64,000 bases of DNA from Salvia splendens (lineage: Eukaryota > Streptophyta > Magnoliopsida > Lamiales > Lamiaceae), in assembly GCF_004379255.2 (NCBI RefSeq), contig NC_056042.1:9843901-9907900 (forward strand), written 5' to 3'. The position numbers and the translations under genes were made by a program. The notes under the pieces were generated by a model. The model was not told the DNA's origin. It saw nothing but the letters and a program-made list of their open reading frames with translations, and ran no database searches. How positions within the stretch are numbered: position 1 is the first letter of the stretch; the number at the start of each line of letters is the position of its first letter. Positions 34,801-47,185 of this stretch are shown piece by piece.

Positions 34801-36505
34801 ATCTTTATTGCTGGTTAATATAGTTTGCTTTTCTGTTTAATGAGATCAAAGCTCATATGATTTGGGAACTGCTTTGTAGCATCGAAAGTTATCAAGACAT
34901 TTCTTCTTCTTTTTTTCAAACAGTGACTCATCGTACTTGGAGTCTTATCTGGATCCTGCATTCATGTCCTTGATCAAAGATCCAGATCAGAGACGCAGAG
35001 AACAATGGGAAAAATCCGCTCAGGCACGAAAGGGTTGGAACTTTGCTAAAATGCTTGGATATGGAGATATTGGGAGTCCTCCTTTATCGGCTGCTGAAGA
35101 ATACTCACTCCATTCTAGATACCTTGCTAGAGCAAATTCACTTAATCTCTCTGACATTGCTGAAATGAAAATTGTGTAAGGCACTGAATTTTCCATATTA
35201 ATTTATGTTATGCATGTGCAGATCTTCTCAGCATATAAGATGGACTCCGCCCTACAAATGATTTATGTTTAGCTTGACTCGAATTGATCAGTGAACTGTA
35301 TTCAGATCAAGAAATTTGTTGCCATCTCTTTGTTTTCATCCCACTCGTGTATAGAAGTAGGATGTTAACTCTTTGTGCATACTTATTAATACATAGCCTC
35401 TTGTCTTAATTTTAGTTATCGGGGTGGGGTTGATAGTGAAGGTCGTCCGGTGATGGTGGTGGTTGGAGCACACTTTCTCCTAAGATGTCTTGATCTGGAG
35501 CGTTTTGTGCTTTACATAGTGAAGGCAAATGACTACATTTAAGTTATTCAATTGGGCCATCTGCTTCATGGCCCCTAAATATGATATTTAATGGCATCTG
35601 ACTATACTCTTATTTTGTTTTCAGGAGTTTGAGCCCTTGATACAGAAGCCTTACACGATAGTCTATTTCCACTCGGCTGCATCATTGCAGATGTGTGTAT
35701 TTTCTCCTCTCATTTTTCTCTTTATTGCCATTTTCATTGTTTGCTTGGAAACTTCATTATAAAATGAGAAAAACTGCAGTATCTAATTCATAATTCCTAA
35801 TCAACAGACAACCAGATCTGGGGTGGATGAAAAGATTAGAGCAAATACTTGGTCGGAAACACCGACGCAATCTCCACGTATGAAATTTTCTTCAAAAGTT
35901 CCTATATGAAGCTGACTGACATTTTCTCTTCACAAGCTCTTCTCACCATTGTTGGCTTTTATAATGTAGGCTATATATGTTCTCCATCCAACCTTTGGTC
36001 TGAAGAGTGTAATATTCGGATTACGGATGCTTGTGGATAATGAGGTATGTGTGATCTCCGTTGTTACATAACAAGAACGGGTCCCAATTTTCAGATACCA
36101 TTTCTCATTTTCTGAAACTCATCAGAAATTCTAATCCGGTCTTCAGGTCTGGAAGAAGGTGGTCTATGTTGATCGTCTTCTGCAGCTATTCAAATATGTC
36201 CCCCGCGAACAGCTGACTATTCCAGACTTCGTATTCCAGTGAGTTTCCATCCTTTCCAATGACCTATTGACCTCATATAATCAAATCCATGTTGTTATGA
36301 ACACTTAATCTCAGTTCCCATGATTGTTTAAAGTTTTAAATGTTTATATTATTATAAATCTCGTGTTTATTTCATATTTTGTCTAAAAGAAAATAGAGAA
36401 ATATAAGTATCAACGAATCGCGAATGCAGGCACGACTTAGAGGTAAACGGAGGGAAGGGCGTAATTGTGGATCCAAGAACGAAATATGTGTATCAGAGAC
36501 CTTAA
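31827..36505 (+). CDS. Macro domain (Appr-1''-p processing) plus SEC14/CRAL-TRIO domain protein, GDAP2-like
   Basis: Fourteen coding exons in phase: 31827-32138, 32744-32821, 33353-33408, 33734-33853, 33960-34030, 34186-34279, 34375-34584, 34924-35175, 35416-35524, 35625-35692, 35808-35877, 35970-36044, 36147-36238 and 36430-36505. They give 560 aa. The macro domain spans roughly residues 80-240 (DAVVNSTNE, then GLHAAAGPNL, CRTGMAKVT, VIHTAGP), the fold that binds ADP-ribose. A linker follows (~250-395) and then a CRAL-TRIO/SEC14-type domain from ~397 (GGVDSEGRPVMVVVGAHF ... QLTIPDFVFQHD). The same order occurs in animal GDAP2 and in its plant homologue (Arabidopsis At1g69340, from memory), with similar length. 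Intron 9 (35525-35624) appears to be GC-AG. No membrane segment. Exact substrate is unknown. The long chain of clean junctions makes this an active-looking gene. Confidence 0.92.
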
Positions 36506-37190
36506 CAACGGCTCCAGACTCAAGCATTTGTGTGTGTTTTTTCTTAGTCATCATCTCATTCATTTTTGGGTCAAGTCCCTAATATTTTATTTGCTTGTAT
36601 ATGTGTGTACTGTATATATACTATGATCCCTCTTTTCTCTCTACGGTGGATTTTAGAATATTGAATCTGTTAAGGGTGATAAAGCTTTAGGAGTCTGCAA
36701 TTGTATAACTATTTTAAAGCTTTCATCTTGTATAGAATCTATAGAATAAGAGGCCATATTAATTCTATCAACTCTAGACAGTAATGCTCCCCTCCTTGAA
36801 ATTTTTCTACAATCTGATTTGATATGATCACTCACAGCATGATGTACTTATTAATGGGAAAATGTACAATTATTGCCCTCTAAGCTATAAATTGAAATAA
36901 AATACAACACCAACTCTGAATCAAGGGAGGGAAGAGAAACCGTTTGTATTTGGCATTGAAAACAATGTTGTGTGCTTGTGTATATATGATTAATGATTTC
37001 TAAATCAAAGGGCATAAATGAAGACCACTACATCTACAAAGGCAATTAACCAACATCACTCTGACAAAAATACATGCTTTATGTTGGGACATATCTCTAC
37101 AAAACTCCGATTCAAGAATGCAATGCCTCTCTTTGCTATGTTTAGAATTAAGATTTAAATACATCTTTAGGAATTGTTTAATATTATATA
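36506..37190. other. 3' flank of the macro/SEC14 gene
   Basis: 3' UTR and AT-rich intergenic DNA; nothing recognised. Confidence 0.45.
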
Positions 37191-37415
37191 CTTTCTCCGT
37201 CCTATGTTACTTGACACTTCTTTTTCGCAGTCATTTTAGGAAAATGATATTTCCTTTGTCCGCCATATATAGAGTCATTTTTCCATTTTTAGTTGTCTAC
37301 GATTTAAAGAACCATCTACTTTTTTACACTTTTAATATGTTTTAATATGTGGACCTCATATTCTACTAATTTTTACACTCACATTCCATTATAAAACTAA
37401 TACTACTAAAAATGA
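37191..37415. mobile_element. Stowaway-like fragments
   Basis: CTTTCTCCGTCCTATGTTAC follows TA at 37189-37190, and a second Stowaway-like start (CTTTGTCCGCCATATATAG) lies at ~37254. No convincing right end is seen, so these look like eroded or nested copies. Confidence 0.4.
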
Positions 37416-37855
37416 AGTGCTCGTGAAGATGTAACAATTTTTGGCTTGTGAAGTAACAAAAATCGAGCATGAGAAGAAGCTATTTGCACTTTCACGGGCG
37501 AGAATACCGCGGTGAAGAGGAGTCGAATTTGGACAAAGCGAAGGCCTCAATAGACAATAAAGAGACTGCAATCTTTAATTGTGTTCTGTTTCAACCACCT
37601 AACTCTGCATTTCATGCTGCTGCCAAGTTTATGTTTGGTTTGCCAGTGCGAAATTAATAACATGACTTAATTACCCATTCAAATTTCTGATATTGACATA
37701 AATACCCCCGTTTGCCCTAATTCTTATTTGGAGATATACTCAGATTCATTTCAGTTTGGAATTGCACTGCACCCTTATTTCACTGGGTTTTCTGCGCTGC
37801 ACACACCACCTTCACAACCGTTTACTAGGTGAGTTCCATATACAATCTCCAATAT
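37416..37855. other. Intergenic DNA
   Basis: No gene or repeat recognised. Confidence 0.4.
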
Positions 37856-38349
37856 CTCTGTTTGTAACTTCCCTTTCATTGAAATACCGATTATTTTCAG
37901 TCGCCGAGTTGAAATGTATGTAGCTGTGTTAAAATGACAAGATCCATATTCATCAGTTTGTTCTCGTTCTACCAATTGAAAATTTTCCCTAGTGTTGTTA
38001 TTGTCTTTTGTAGTTATTAAAGAATTTAGCTTTTTGTATATGCAAAGTGTAGGTAATCCATTGAAATTAATTTGTCCAAGTAAATTTAATTATATTCGAT
38101 CTCTGTTTGGAGCTTCTCTGTCATTGAAATACTGATCCTTGCCAGTAGCCAATTTGAAATGTACGTAGATCAATGTGTTATAATAACAAGATCAATATTC
38201 ATAAGTTTGTTCTAGGTCTACCAATTGAAAATTTTCCATGGTGTCGTTGTTGTCGTTTGTAGTTATTAAAGAATTTAGCTTTTCGTATATGCAAAATGTA
38301 GGCACTTCATTGAAATTTTCTTGTCCAAATACATCTGATTATATTCGGT
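37856..38349. repeat. Tandem duplication, two ~247-bp copies
   Basis: 37856-38100 and 38101-38349 share long blocks, including CTACCAATTGAAAATTTTCC, TAGTTATTAAAGAATTTAGC and CATTGAAATAC. The copies have diverged moderately. They lie just upstream of the Myb/SANT-like pseudogene and may be part of the same former transposon. Confidence 0.82.
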
Positions 38350-38523
38350 CTTCATTGTGTAAGGAAGATGTCTGGTTTACAACGGTCTGTAGCTTTGGGC
38401 GACCACAGTCAGGGTACTCAAAGTTAGGATTGTACATTACCCTACTTTGTTAGACAATGTTGTTTGGTTTCTTAAATTTCCTCAACATCCGTTGACTGCA
38501 TTATCGTTTGTAATATGCTTTGT

Positions 38524-39545
38524 ATGTCTCGAATCAGTGGTGAATGCAAACCCAAAGGTGACTGCACTCGCCGGAGCTGGACTGACCTGGAGGAGGAAAC
38601 GCTAGTTGTCTGGTTGAAGGAGCTCTCTGTCACCCGGTGGAAATCTGACTGGATTTCGGGCAGGTTATCTCATGCAACTTGAAATTGCAATGAAGCAGCA
38701 GTTTCCGAACACGAACATAAAGGGTACTCCGCACATCAACTCCAAAATAATCGCTTGGAAGAGGTTATAGTCTTCGTTGGTTCAAATTCTAGGTTGCAGT
38801 GGAGTGGGCTTCAACAATAATAACGACTACAAGATAGATTGTGATGACAACTAGTAGGAGCAGATTGTTAAGATATGATTATATTTCATTGATAACGTTG
38901 TATATTACATGATGAAGTCTATATGTACGTTGACGTGTAGTTTGTTTATGTATAGGCCGATCCTCATGCACGTTTCATGAGGGAAAAGAGTTGGCCGTAT
39001 TTCGAGTATTGGCAAGTAATTTTCAGCAAAGACCGTGCTGATGGTATGTTTTCTGAGGAGCTGATGGACGCGGCCAATGCTCTCTCCAGTCGTAACACTG
39101 TGCGCTCCTCACCATCCAGGGAATTTGGCTCCTCGATGGGACTGGAGGATGAGAATCCCATTGTGACTCCCACTGGGTCTGTGCCTCATGAAGGTGTGGC
39201 GGTTAGCACTAGTACTCAATGAACAAGTTCTTCGAATGGAACTGGAAGAAACGTAAGACCGATGATAACATTGGCAGTTTGGTAGGGATGCTTGCCAAGA
39301 TGCAAGAAGATACAAATGCTAGGCTCGATTGCCTCTCTCTTTGGATTGGCTATGACTTTGATTTGAGCAAGGCGCGCAAGGAGGTGTATGAGGTCCTTGG
39401 CCGTCTTCCTCTGACTCGAGATCAGAAGTTCGATGTTTGTGAAATCATCCTTGAGAAGGTTCAACGCATTACTTCTTCCTTGGGATGTCGGAGGAGGACA
39501 GGTTTGCTTACGCGATCCGCATACTTGCAAAGTATGGATAGGTAA
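38524..39545 (+). pseudogene. Myb/SANT-like DNA-binding domain gene, broken
   Basis: ATG at 38524 opens a Myb/SANT-like domain (RRSWTDLEEETLVVWLKELS). A one-base shift near 38663 moves the family's continuation (SPHINSK-type motif, here GTPHINSK) to another frame. Stops follow near 38768 and 38852. The middle part (KSWPYFEYWQVIFSKDRADG) is open from ~38957 to 39222, and after another shift the tail (LAKMQEDTNARLDCLSL) runs to 39545. This family is common in plants, partly as genes carried by or derived from PIF/Harbinger-like transposons. Not functional as written. Confidence 0.8.
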
Positions 39546-39727
39546 ATTGCAAGTGATCCCATGCGTCGGAGGGTGCTTTTTACCCTCCTTTTGTCATTTA
39601 ACCTATTTGAACACTGTTATGCGATGTTTTATTCTGTACCAGGTTGTTGTCTAAACAAACTTGAAGTAGTAGTTATGATTTGTTATTGGGTATGACCAGT
39701 CATGGGATATGTTTAATTTAGGTGGAT

Positions 39728-40088
39728 TGTTGGTAGTTATTGAACTAATCCTCTAGAAGGTGCTTTATTTTGTAAACTATTGAACAACTTCTGTTCGTAG
39801 ACATTGAGTTTATGTTCAACTCACCTTGCTCTATTTATTTGTTTTGCATTCATACATGCCATGTTTTTACTAGCATCATCAAATATTCATTATTGTACTC
39901 TATTTAATGGAATGTTGGTTATTATTGAACTAATATTCTACAAGGTGGTTTATTTTGTATTATTGAACAACCTACGTTTGTAGACATGGATTTATGTTCA
40001 ACTCACCTTGCTCTATTTGTGTGTTTTGCATTCATACATGCCATCTTTAATTGGCATCATCAAATTCATTTTTTTTCTTCCATTTAAA
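39728..40088. repeat. Tandem duplication (~185 and ~175 bp) downstream of the Myb/SANT-like pseudogene
   Basis: 39728-39912 and 39913-40088 share TATGTTCAACTCACCTTGC and TTTTGCATTCATACATGCCA. A third partial copy (GCGCTTTATTTTGAAATATT) lies near 40243-40280. Confidence 0.8.
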
Positions 40089-40591
40089 AATATAAAGCCA
40101 CTGATTAAGTTCAAATTAACTTTAATCGTGCTCTACAGAAAGTTCAAAGTACAAATACCAGGAATGACAAAGAAAATTTATTTTACAAGAAGAGAGCATC
40201 CCAAAATAAATAACATATTGGGTTTATATATTAATTAATAAAAGGCGCTTTATTTTGAAATATTGAACAACTTCATTTTTTGTTTCTTCCATATTTCTGT
40301 GAATAATTTCATGAGTGAAAGATAGTCATATTGTTCAATAAAAATTTATAGCACGTAAAACTAGAAACATACATATATAAGCAACAAAATACAAATCAAA
40401 GACAGGTGTGTTGAACGAAAGCATACATTAGCAATAGTCGACTATACTTAGACGCTACAACACAGAACAAACATAATGATAAAACAGACATAATTTAATC
40501 TAATTAACCTACTAAGGATGGTGGTTCTTCATAAGCTACAGAATAAATGCAGCCAATCTACTTGAAGTTGTGTCTCCTCTATTGGTTTGGG

Positions 40592-41209
40592 CTATTGGAT
40601 CAAACAAGAGCTGTCGCGAGAAGAAGCCACTGGGTTGAAAGGTGGTATTGAAGGCGACTTCGAACGGCAAGAGGACGACGGCTTTCTCTTCAAACCACCC
40701 TCATTTCGAGGAGCAACAAAAACATGATCACTTTCATTGCCGGACTGAGTATCCAAATTAAACAATTTGCGTCTTGTGGGTACTACATTGTGAAGAATCG
40801 GGGAGCACACGGATTCACTTGCCGCTCCGGATGGCTCATACTCCCCACCCCTAGGACTCGGTGGATACTCTTGATCAATAATTGGCACCGTTGTGTCGGA
40901 TATGACGACGATGTTGGAATTTATGGCTCTTTCTTCGGCTCTGTAACACCAAAAACAAATTAGTAGACTTACCTTGTAAATGTCCTTCCAAATTTGTTCA
41001 TGCGCATGGACCAAGTTGGTATTCGCATTCCAATGAACCCGACGAGTATCAACCACTAGCTTGAATGTTCGAAAACGAACCTCAAAAAATTGAAAACGTT
41101 CATACAACTCACGCCATGTGAACACCAAACCGGTGTCTGAGGCTATAGCAGTCACTGCCTCCTCAAGAATGGGTATCGGTATGACGGTTCCACTCCATCT
41201 TTCCTTCAT
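40592..41209 (-). pseudogene. Second Myb/SANT-like gene, internally deleted
   Basis: 205 aa open on the minus strand. The N-terminal part (WRELYERFQFFEVRFRTFK ... VHWNANTNLVHAHEQIW) matches the plant Myb/SANT-like (Myb_DNA-bind_3-type) family, as does the later ISDTTVPIID and VPTRRKLFN. The segment that normally lies between them is missing and replaced by a short filler (VSLLICFWCYRA). The DNA of that filler reads GTAAGT...TTACAG, but is only 32 nt, too short for a plant intron. The beginning of the Myb domain is also absent. Probably a decayed gene or transposon passenger; could be a truncated expressed gene. Confidence 0.6.
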
Positions 41210-41575
41210 CTTAGATCAGGTGGAGTCCACCTCTCATGTCCATTTTCCTTTGTACAACAAAACTTTCTTGAGATGGTATGTTGCTACTCATTTTTGTTGG
41301 TTTTGAATGGAATTGTGGAGGAAGGATTTATTGATGAAAACCTATATCACACAATAGTGCATCTAGTTTTTTCATTGTACAATGGCCATAGGGGCAGCTG
41401 GATTGCGTCGATTTTCATCATCATACAGTTCACGTGAAAGCAACAAGAGTGAATTGCCTTGCCTTTGTGGTACAATACAATGTACATGAAATATTAGATT
41501 GAAGACCTAAGTTTTAGGGTTTGTTGGCAAGCAAATGTGGCACTATGCCCGTCACTTTATACCACTTTGAGGTGC

Positions 41576-41838
41576 ATAATGATTTAATTGAGTGAACAAC
41601 TCATCTTTTGCATTGTTTAGGTCTACATATGCATGTCAATTTAATTGTGTTAACACAACTTTTGCATAGCTTTTGTCTATGCGGGCATGTTGATTTAATT
41701 GATTTAACAACTCATCTTTTGCATAGCTTATGTCTATACGGGCATGTTGATTATATTGTTTTCACTACTCTTTTGCATAACTTTTGTCTAAATTGGCTTG
41801 TTGATTTAATTCATTTAACAACAACTCCTCTTTAGCAT
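41576..41838. repeat. Degenerate tandem repeat, ~60-bp unit, four copies
   Basis: Units of the form ...GTTGATTTAATTGATTTAAC, ACTCATCTTTTGCATAGC, TTATGTCTATACGGGCAT recur four times between 41576 and 41838, with a further diverged copy at about 42085-42145. Confidence 0.8.
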
Positions 41839-42389
41839 GAGTAACTAATCCATGCTCCTTCCATACTAAGTTGATCTGCTGCTACTTGGTGTACCTCACC
41901 AATAATTCCTTGACATATGGAAATAAATAAGCCTCTCAATGCAACAACAGTTAAAGATCGTCTGATTACTTTTTATTGTGAAAATAATAATATTACAACT
42001 TTTTATTGTAGGAGTAGCATATTTGCACACCATTTCTATGATAGAAATTTCCACAATGGTGTGCAGTTTAGTTTGTACTCCTTTTGCATATTAGTTGTGT
42101 ATATGACAATGTTGATTTTTTTGAGTGAACAATTCATCTTTTTGAAGCAAAGATATTGTCTATATGTGACAGCTACAAAAATTGGAAACAAATATTGAAG
42201 GAGAACATGAACGAATAGCTCAATCAATTCGATTCAGGGGATGAATTATCCTTATACATTGGATAGGAATAAGCATGATATTGTGATCCATTGTCTCTAT
42301 ATTCTCACCATTTACTCAAGGTTTGAGCACCCACATCTGCTACAACACTCACATAGATTGTTACTATTCCATGGCTTTCATCCCACCCG
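41839..42389. other. Intergenic DNA
   Basis: AT-rich sequence with one diverged copy of the preceding repeat. No gene recognised. Confidence 0.45.
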
Positions 42390-42394
42390 TGAGC

Positions 42395-42839
42395 TGTTAG
42401 GCATTCTTGTATTCATCTAATGAGCGCAGCGGAAATTGCATACAAGAATAACAGATCTAGATTCATAATCATATTGCAAGTTGAGCACGTAATACACAAC
42501 GAAACTAAATCTTACTTGTTGTATTGTTTTCTTCTACGATTGAATCCTGCAAGTTGAATCCACTGCTATCGAGGTCCACGTGTATTCCAATCCGATGCAG
42601 GAACTATCCCGGTACAATTGCTCCGTAGAAGAAAGCTAGGAATTCTCTCTACAGAGCTTTACGTATTTTCTCTCTAATGTTACGCTATTTCTCTTCTCCC
42701 ACAATGGAGAATAAATAACCATTATATAGACAAAGAGTCATTAGGGTTTCATGATTGTTGGGCTTATGGACTAATTATAATTGTAGCCCAACTATAATTA
42801 TTTAATCCATATTAATCTAATCTAGCCCATATCCTTTCA
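42395..42839 (-). repeat. 3' LTR of copia element 4 (left copy)
   Basis: 445 bp, plus-strand ends TGTTAGGCATTC and ATCCTTTCA. The adjacent plus-strand ATCTCCCACTTGG (minus CCAAGTGGGAGAT) is the likely polypurine tract. Confidence 0.94.
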
Positions 42840-43862
42840 ATCTCCCACTTGGACTAGCATTAGATATAATACGCAGTTCCAACTTTGTACCCTTGAGCGG
42901 ATCAAAATACACTTATAGTGTGACCCTTTAGGCCCTCATTATCGACGACGATCTAATCGAAGTCTGCACAAAACTCCTAGACTGCGTTGGCAGCGTAGCT
43001 CGATATATGAAGGACGTTTACGTGAATTCGGTAAACAAGCCTTTACACAAAGTTTATAGTAACATTCTTTCATTCACGAACCACCCGATTGAGCCTAAGA
43101 TTTGTCATGTGTCATCCAAATAGCTCAATCACTTTATCTCATCTTTATTAAATGACCCATTCGATCATATTCAATTACTTTAATTGAATATATCTTTGCA
43201 TTGACCAATGACTTAATGGTCAAGTAATATAGAGAATTTGAGTGTTCTCTCGAAATTCTTATCAAGGAATGAATCTCATTCTTGGCCCAACTACCATTTC
43301 CATTTATCTTATGTTGTACCCAACACAAGTCCGTGTCTCAATCCTCCGAGGGGAGGCAAAGCGTTGTACAAGGTCAAAGCACACCACTCAACAAACAAAA
43401 TGTGTAATGACCTCAGATCCAAGGACTATTACATACTTCATGTACTAATAAACTGTAGACACTCAACAAAACAGTTTAATAGTAGGGTATACCAATACTC
43501 TCCAAAGTATACCATGTGTCCATCACGAGTATCTAATATCTCATAGTTGTGAGAACAACTACATTCTCGAAGAATGTGATGCAAACCCCATGCTAACATA
43601 TAACATATCATCAATATCCCATTCTTGATGATCATTGGTTAGGGCTATTTTAGAATTATACTATATCATTAATGTCTCACTCCATTAATGACAGTCATAA
43701 TTCAAGGGAACAAATATTTAGAATAAATGCAAACATTTTAAACAATTATTCCAATAAGTGCACAAAACTCATAGAAAATAAATTTTTTATATAATGTGAT
43801 CAAGTAATATTGTCTCAACACAAAAAGTTTCTAAGACATATAAAACTGTAACTTCCACTGAT

Positions 43863-46800
43863 TCAAAGCCATCTACCAACATGCTTAACACCTAAGCTCT
43901 CAAAGTGCTTGTTGTGTTTTGCTATACATAACGGTTTGGTGAAAGGATCAGCCAAGTTATCATCAGTGGGTACTCTTTCTAATTTTATGTCGCCTCTTTC
44001 AATTATTTCTCTAATCAGATGATATCTTCTGGGAACATGCTTGTTCCTGTTCGTAGCTCTGGGTTCTTTTGCTTGCGCAACAGCACCAGTGTTGTCACAA
44101 TACAAATGTATTGCACTATTGGCACTCGGAATGACACCCAGTTCTTTAACGAACTCTAACAAAGCAACAGCTTCTTTGGCAGCTTCAGATGCAGCAATAT
44201 ACTCGGCTTCGGTGGTGGAATCGGCAGTTGTACCTTGTTTGGAACTATTCCAACTCACTGCTCCACCATTGAGGACAAAAACATATCCAGACTGAGACTT
44301 ATAGTCGTCATGGTCTGTTTGGAAACTAGCATCAGTGTACCCAGTAACTGATAACTCTGGTTGTCCACCATATACTAAGAAATATTCTTTAGTCCTTCTA
44401 AGGTACTTAAGAATAGTCTTAACAGTTTTTCAATGTTCCTCACCGGGATTTTACTGAAATCTGCCTGTCATGCTAAGCGCATAGGCCACATCTGGCCTAG
44501 TAGAAATCATGGCATACATAATAGATCCTATCGCCGAAGCATACGGGATCCTTTTCATGTTGTCTCTTTCTTTGTCATTAGAAGGACAATCCTTCTTTGA
44601 CAATACAATGCCATGTCCCATAGGAAGAAAACCTTTCTTAGAATTCTCCATTGAGAAGCGCCTTAGCAACTTGTCTATGTAAGTGGATTGTGATAATCCC
44701 AACATCCTATCACGGATTGCATCATGGAACGATCGCTTCCCATAATCAAGATGTCATCAACATATATGATGAGGAAGACAACGTTTCCATTCTCGCGTTT
44801 ACTATAAACACATGGGTCCTCTTTGCTTCTGACAAAACCAAACGATTTGATTGTTCTGTCAAAACAAATATTCCAACTCCTCGAAGCTTGCTTAAGTCCA
44901 TAGATGGACTTCTTTAGCTTGCACACTGCATTCGGCCTTTCTTTCGATACAAAACCTTCTGGCTGTGTCATATAGACATCGCCTTCTAATTCTCCATTGA
45001 GAAATGCGGTTTTGACATCCATTTGCCAAATGTCGAAATTGTAGTATGCAGCAATTGCAAGTAATATCCTAATGGACTTGATATTAGCAATTGGCGAAAA
45101 GGTTTCGTCATAGTCAATGCCTTCGCGCTGACTATAACCCTTTGCCACTAACCTAGCCTTGTAGGTTTGTACTTTGCCATCTGCATCTCTCTTCTTTTTG
45201 AAGATCCATTTGCAACCTATGGGGTAAACCCCATCTGGCAAGTCAACTATTTCCCAGACTAAGTTGAAGTACATCGAGTCAATTTCAGATATCAAGGCTT
45301 CAAGCCACTTCTCTCGATCGGCGTCCGACACCGCCACGGTATAGGTCTTAGGCTCATCATCATCTAAATCAACTTCATCATCTTGGTTCTCAACCATTAG
45401 ATTCAGTCTCTCAGGTGCACGACGAATCCTTCTAGGCCTATTGAGTTGGTTTTCTTCTGGCTCGGGCTGTTAATTCTGATTGTGAGTAGGCCCAGGAATA
45501 TCACTATGATCTTCTTGAGGTAGAGGTGATGCAACTATTGTATCATCTTGTATTTGATGCATCTCATTGTCTTGAGGAGGTTCTTCGAGAGTCCCTCTAA
45601 GGTCTCCTCTAATAGTATTTTCCCCTCCCAATAGATCATCAAAAACTCCCACCGAGTTATTGTTCAAACCATTTGACAATACATCATCCTCATTGTTAAC
45701 TTGTGGTTCTTGAATTTCTTCAAGATCTACTGTATTTTGACCTTGTTCCTTGCAGACATAACTGTCTTCAAGGAACGTCACATTCCTTGATGTTATCACC
45801 TTGTGATTTTCAGGACAGTAGAAATCGTATCCCCTAGTTTGTTTAGGATATCCCACAAAGTAACACTTCTCACTTTTAGATTTCAACTTATCAGACATTT
45901 GTTTCTTAACAAAAACTGGACAACCTCATGTCCACATATAGTTAAGACAAGGCTTTTTGCCATACCATAACTCATATGGTGTTTTCTCAACTGATTTAGA
46001 TGGAACTCTATTCAGAATGTAAATAGCAGTCAATAAAGCATGACCCCAGAGAAATAAAGGAAGACTAGCTAAACTCATCATGGATCGAACCATATCTAAT
46101 AATGTTCGGTTTCTCCTTTCAGATACTCTATTCATTTGTGGTGTACCAGGAGGTGTCCAGTCCGACTGAATTCCATGCGATTTCAAGTAATCAAGAAATT
46201 CTCGGCTCAAGTATTCCCCTCCTCGATCTGATCGAAGAGTTTTTATACTTTTCCCAAGTTGTTTCTCAACTTCACACTTAAACTCTATAAATTTCTCAAA
46301 AGCCTCAGATTTGTGTTTCATAAGATACACATATTCATACCTTGTCAAATCATCAGTGAAAGTAATGAAGTACGAATAACCACTTTTTGCTTGAGTTGGA
46401 AACGGTCCGCACATATCTGTGTGGATCAACTCTAGCACATCATTAGCACGCACCCCTTTCCCAGAAAGTGGCTTATTAGTCATCTTTCCTTTGAGACAGA
46501 ATTCACAAGCATCATATGATTCAAAATCAAATGAATTTAGATAGTCTAACTTTCACAATCTCGCTATCATTTTCTCATTGATATGACCAAGTCTACAATG
46601 CCAAAGATAAGTAGCATTATCCGTATTACATAGCTTAAGTATTTTAATTTGCACATTGAGAATATCCCGTTTGCATTCAAGCATATATAATCAATTCTCT
46701 AAAGAGGCATTTCCATAAAACAATCCATTATTAGAAAACGAGCACCTGCTGTTTGCAAAATGGAAGGAAAAACCTTCGATGTCCAACATCGGAATGGAAA

Positions 46801-47185
46801 TAATATTCTTTGAAATAACTAGAACGAAATAACAATTATGTAAATCTAGTCTATGTCCTGAGGGAAGATCTAATCTATAAGTTCCCACGCGTTCGGCAGC
46901 AACTTTTGCTCCATTTCCAACACGTAGGTCTACTTCCCCAGGCCTCACTTTCCTGCTGTCAATTAAACCTTGCACATTATTACAAATGTGTGAACCACAA
47001 GCGGTATCCAATACCCAGGATTGTGAGTTATTCATAGACATATTTATCTCAATGACAAACATAGCTGAGCTCCCACTCATTGCACCTTGTGCCTTGAGTT
47101 TTGGGCAGTCTCTCCGCCACTCCGTGAAATTTGACCTAGTCAATTTGTTTGTTTCCATCATACACTCATAACATAAGTTTGACAT
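43863..47185 (-). pseudogene. Broken copia pol of element 4
   Basis: On the minus strand: a short degenerate CCHC-like stretch, then protease with W-V-L-D-T-A-C-G-S-H-I-C (~47000); integrase with DRGGEY and conserved E (46483-45926, stop near 46540 upstream); linker (45898-45470); reverse transcriptase 45397-44675 with intact YVDD (~44765). About 30 codons are missing after YVDD near 44700 and the frame changes. RNase H reads to ~44451, is broken, and resumes 44258-43863 (STTEAEYIAASEA). At least four breaks, so no functional enzyme is encoded. Confidence 0.92.

Noticed and set aside
41608..41835. 75-codon His/Leu-rich open frame
   Set aside because: A translation of a tandem DNA repeat; no start context or homology.
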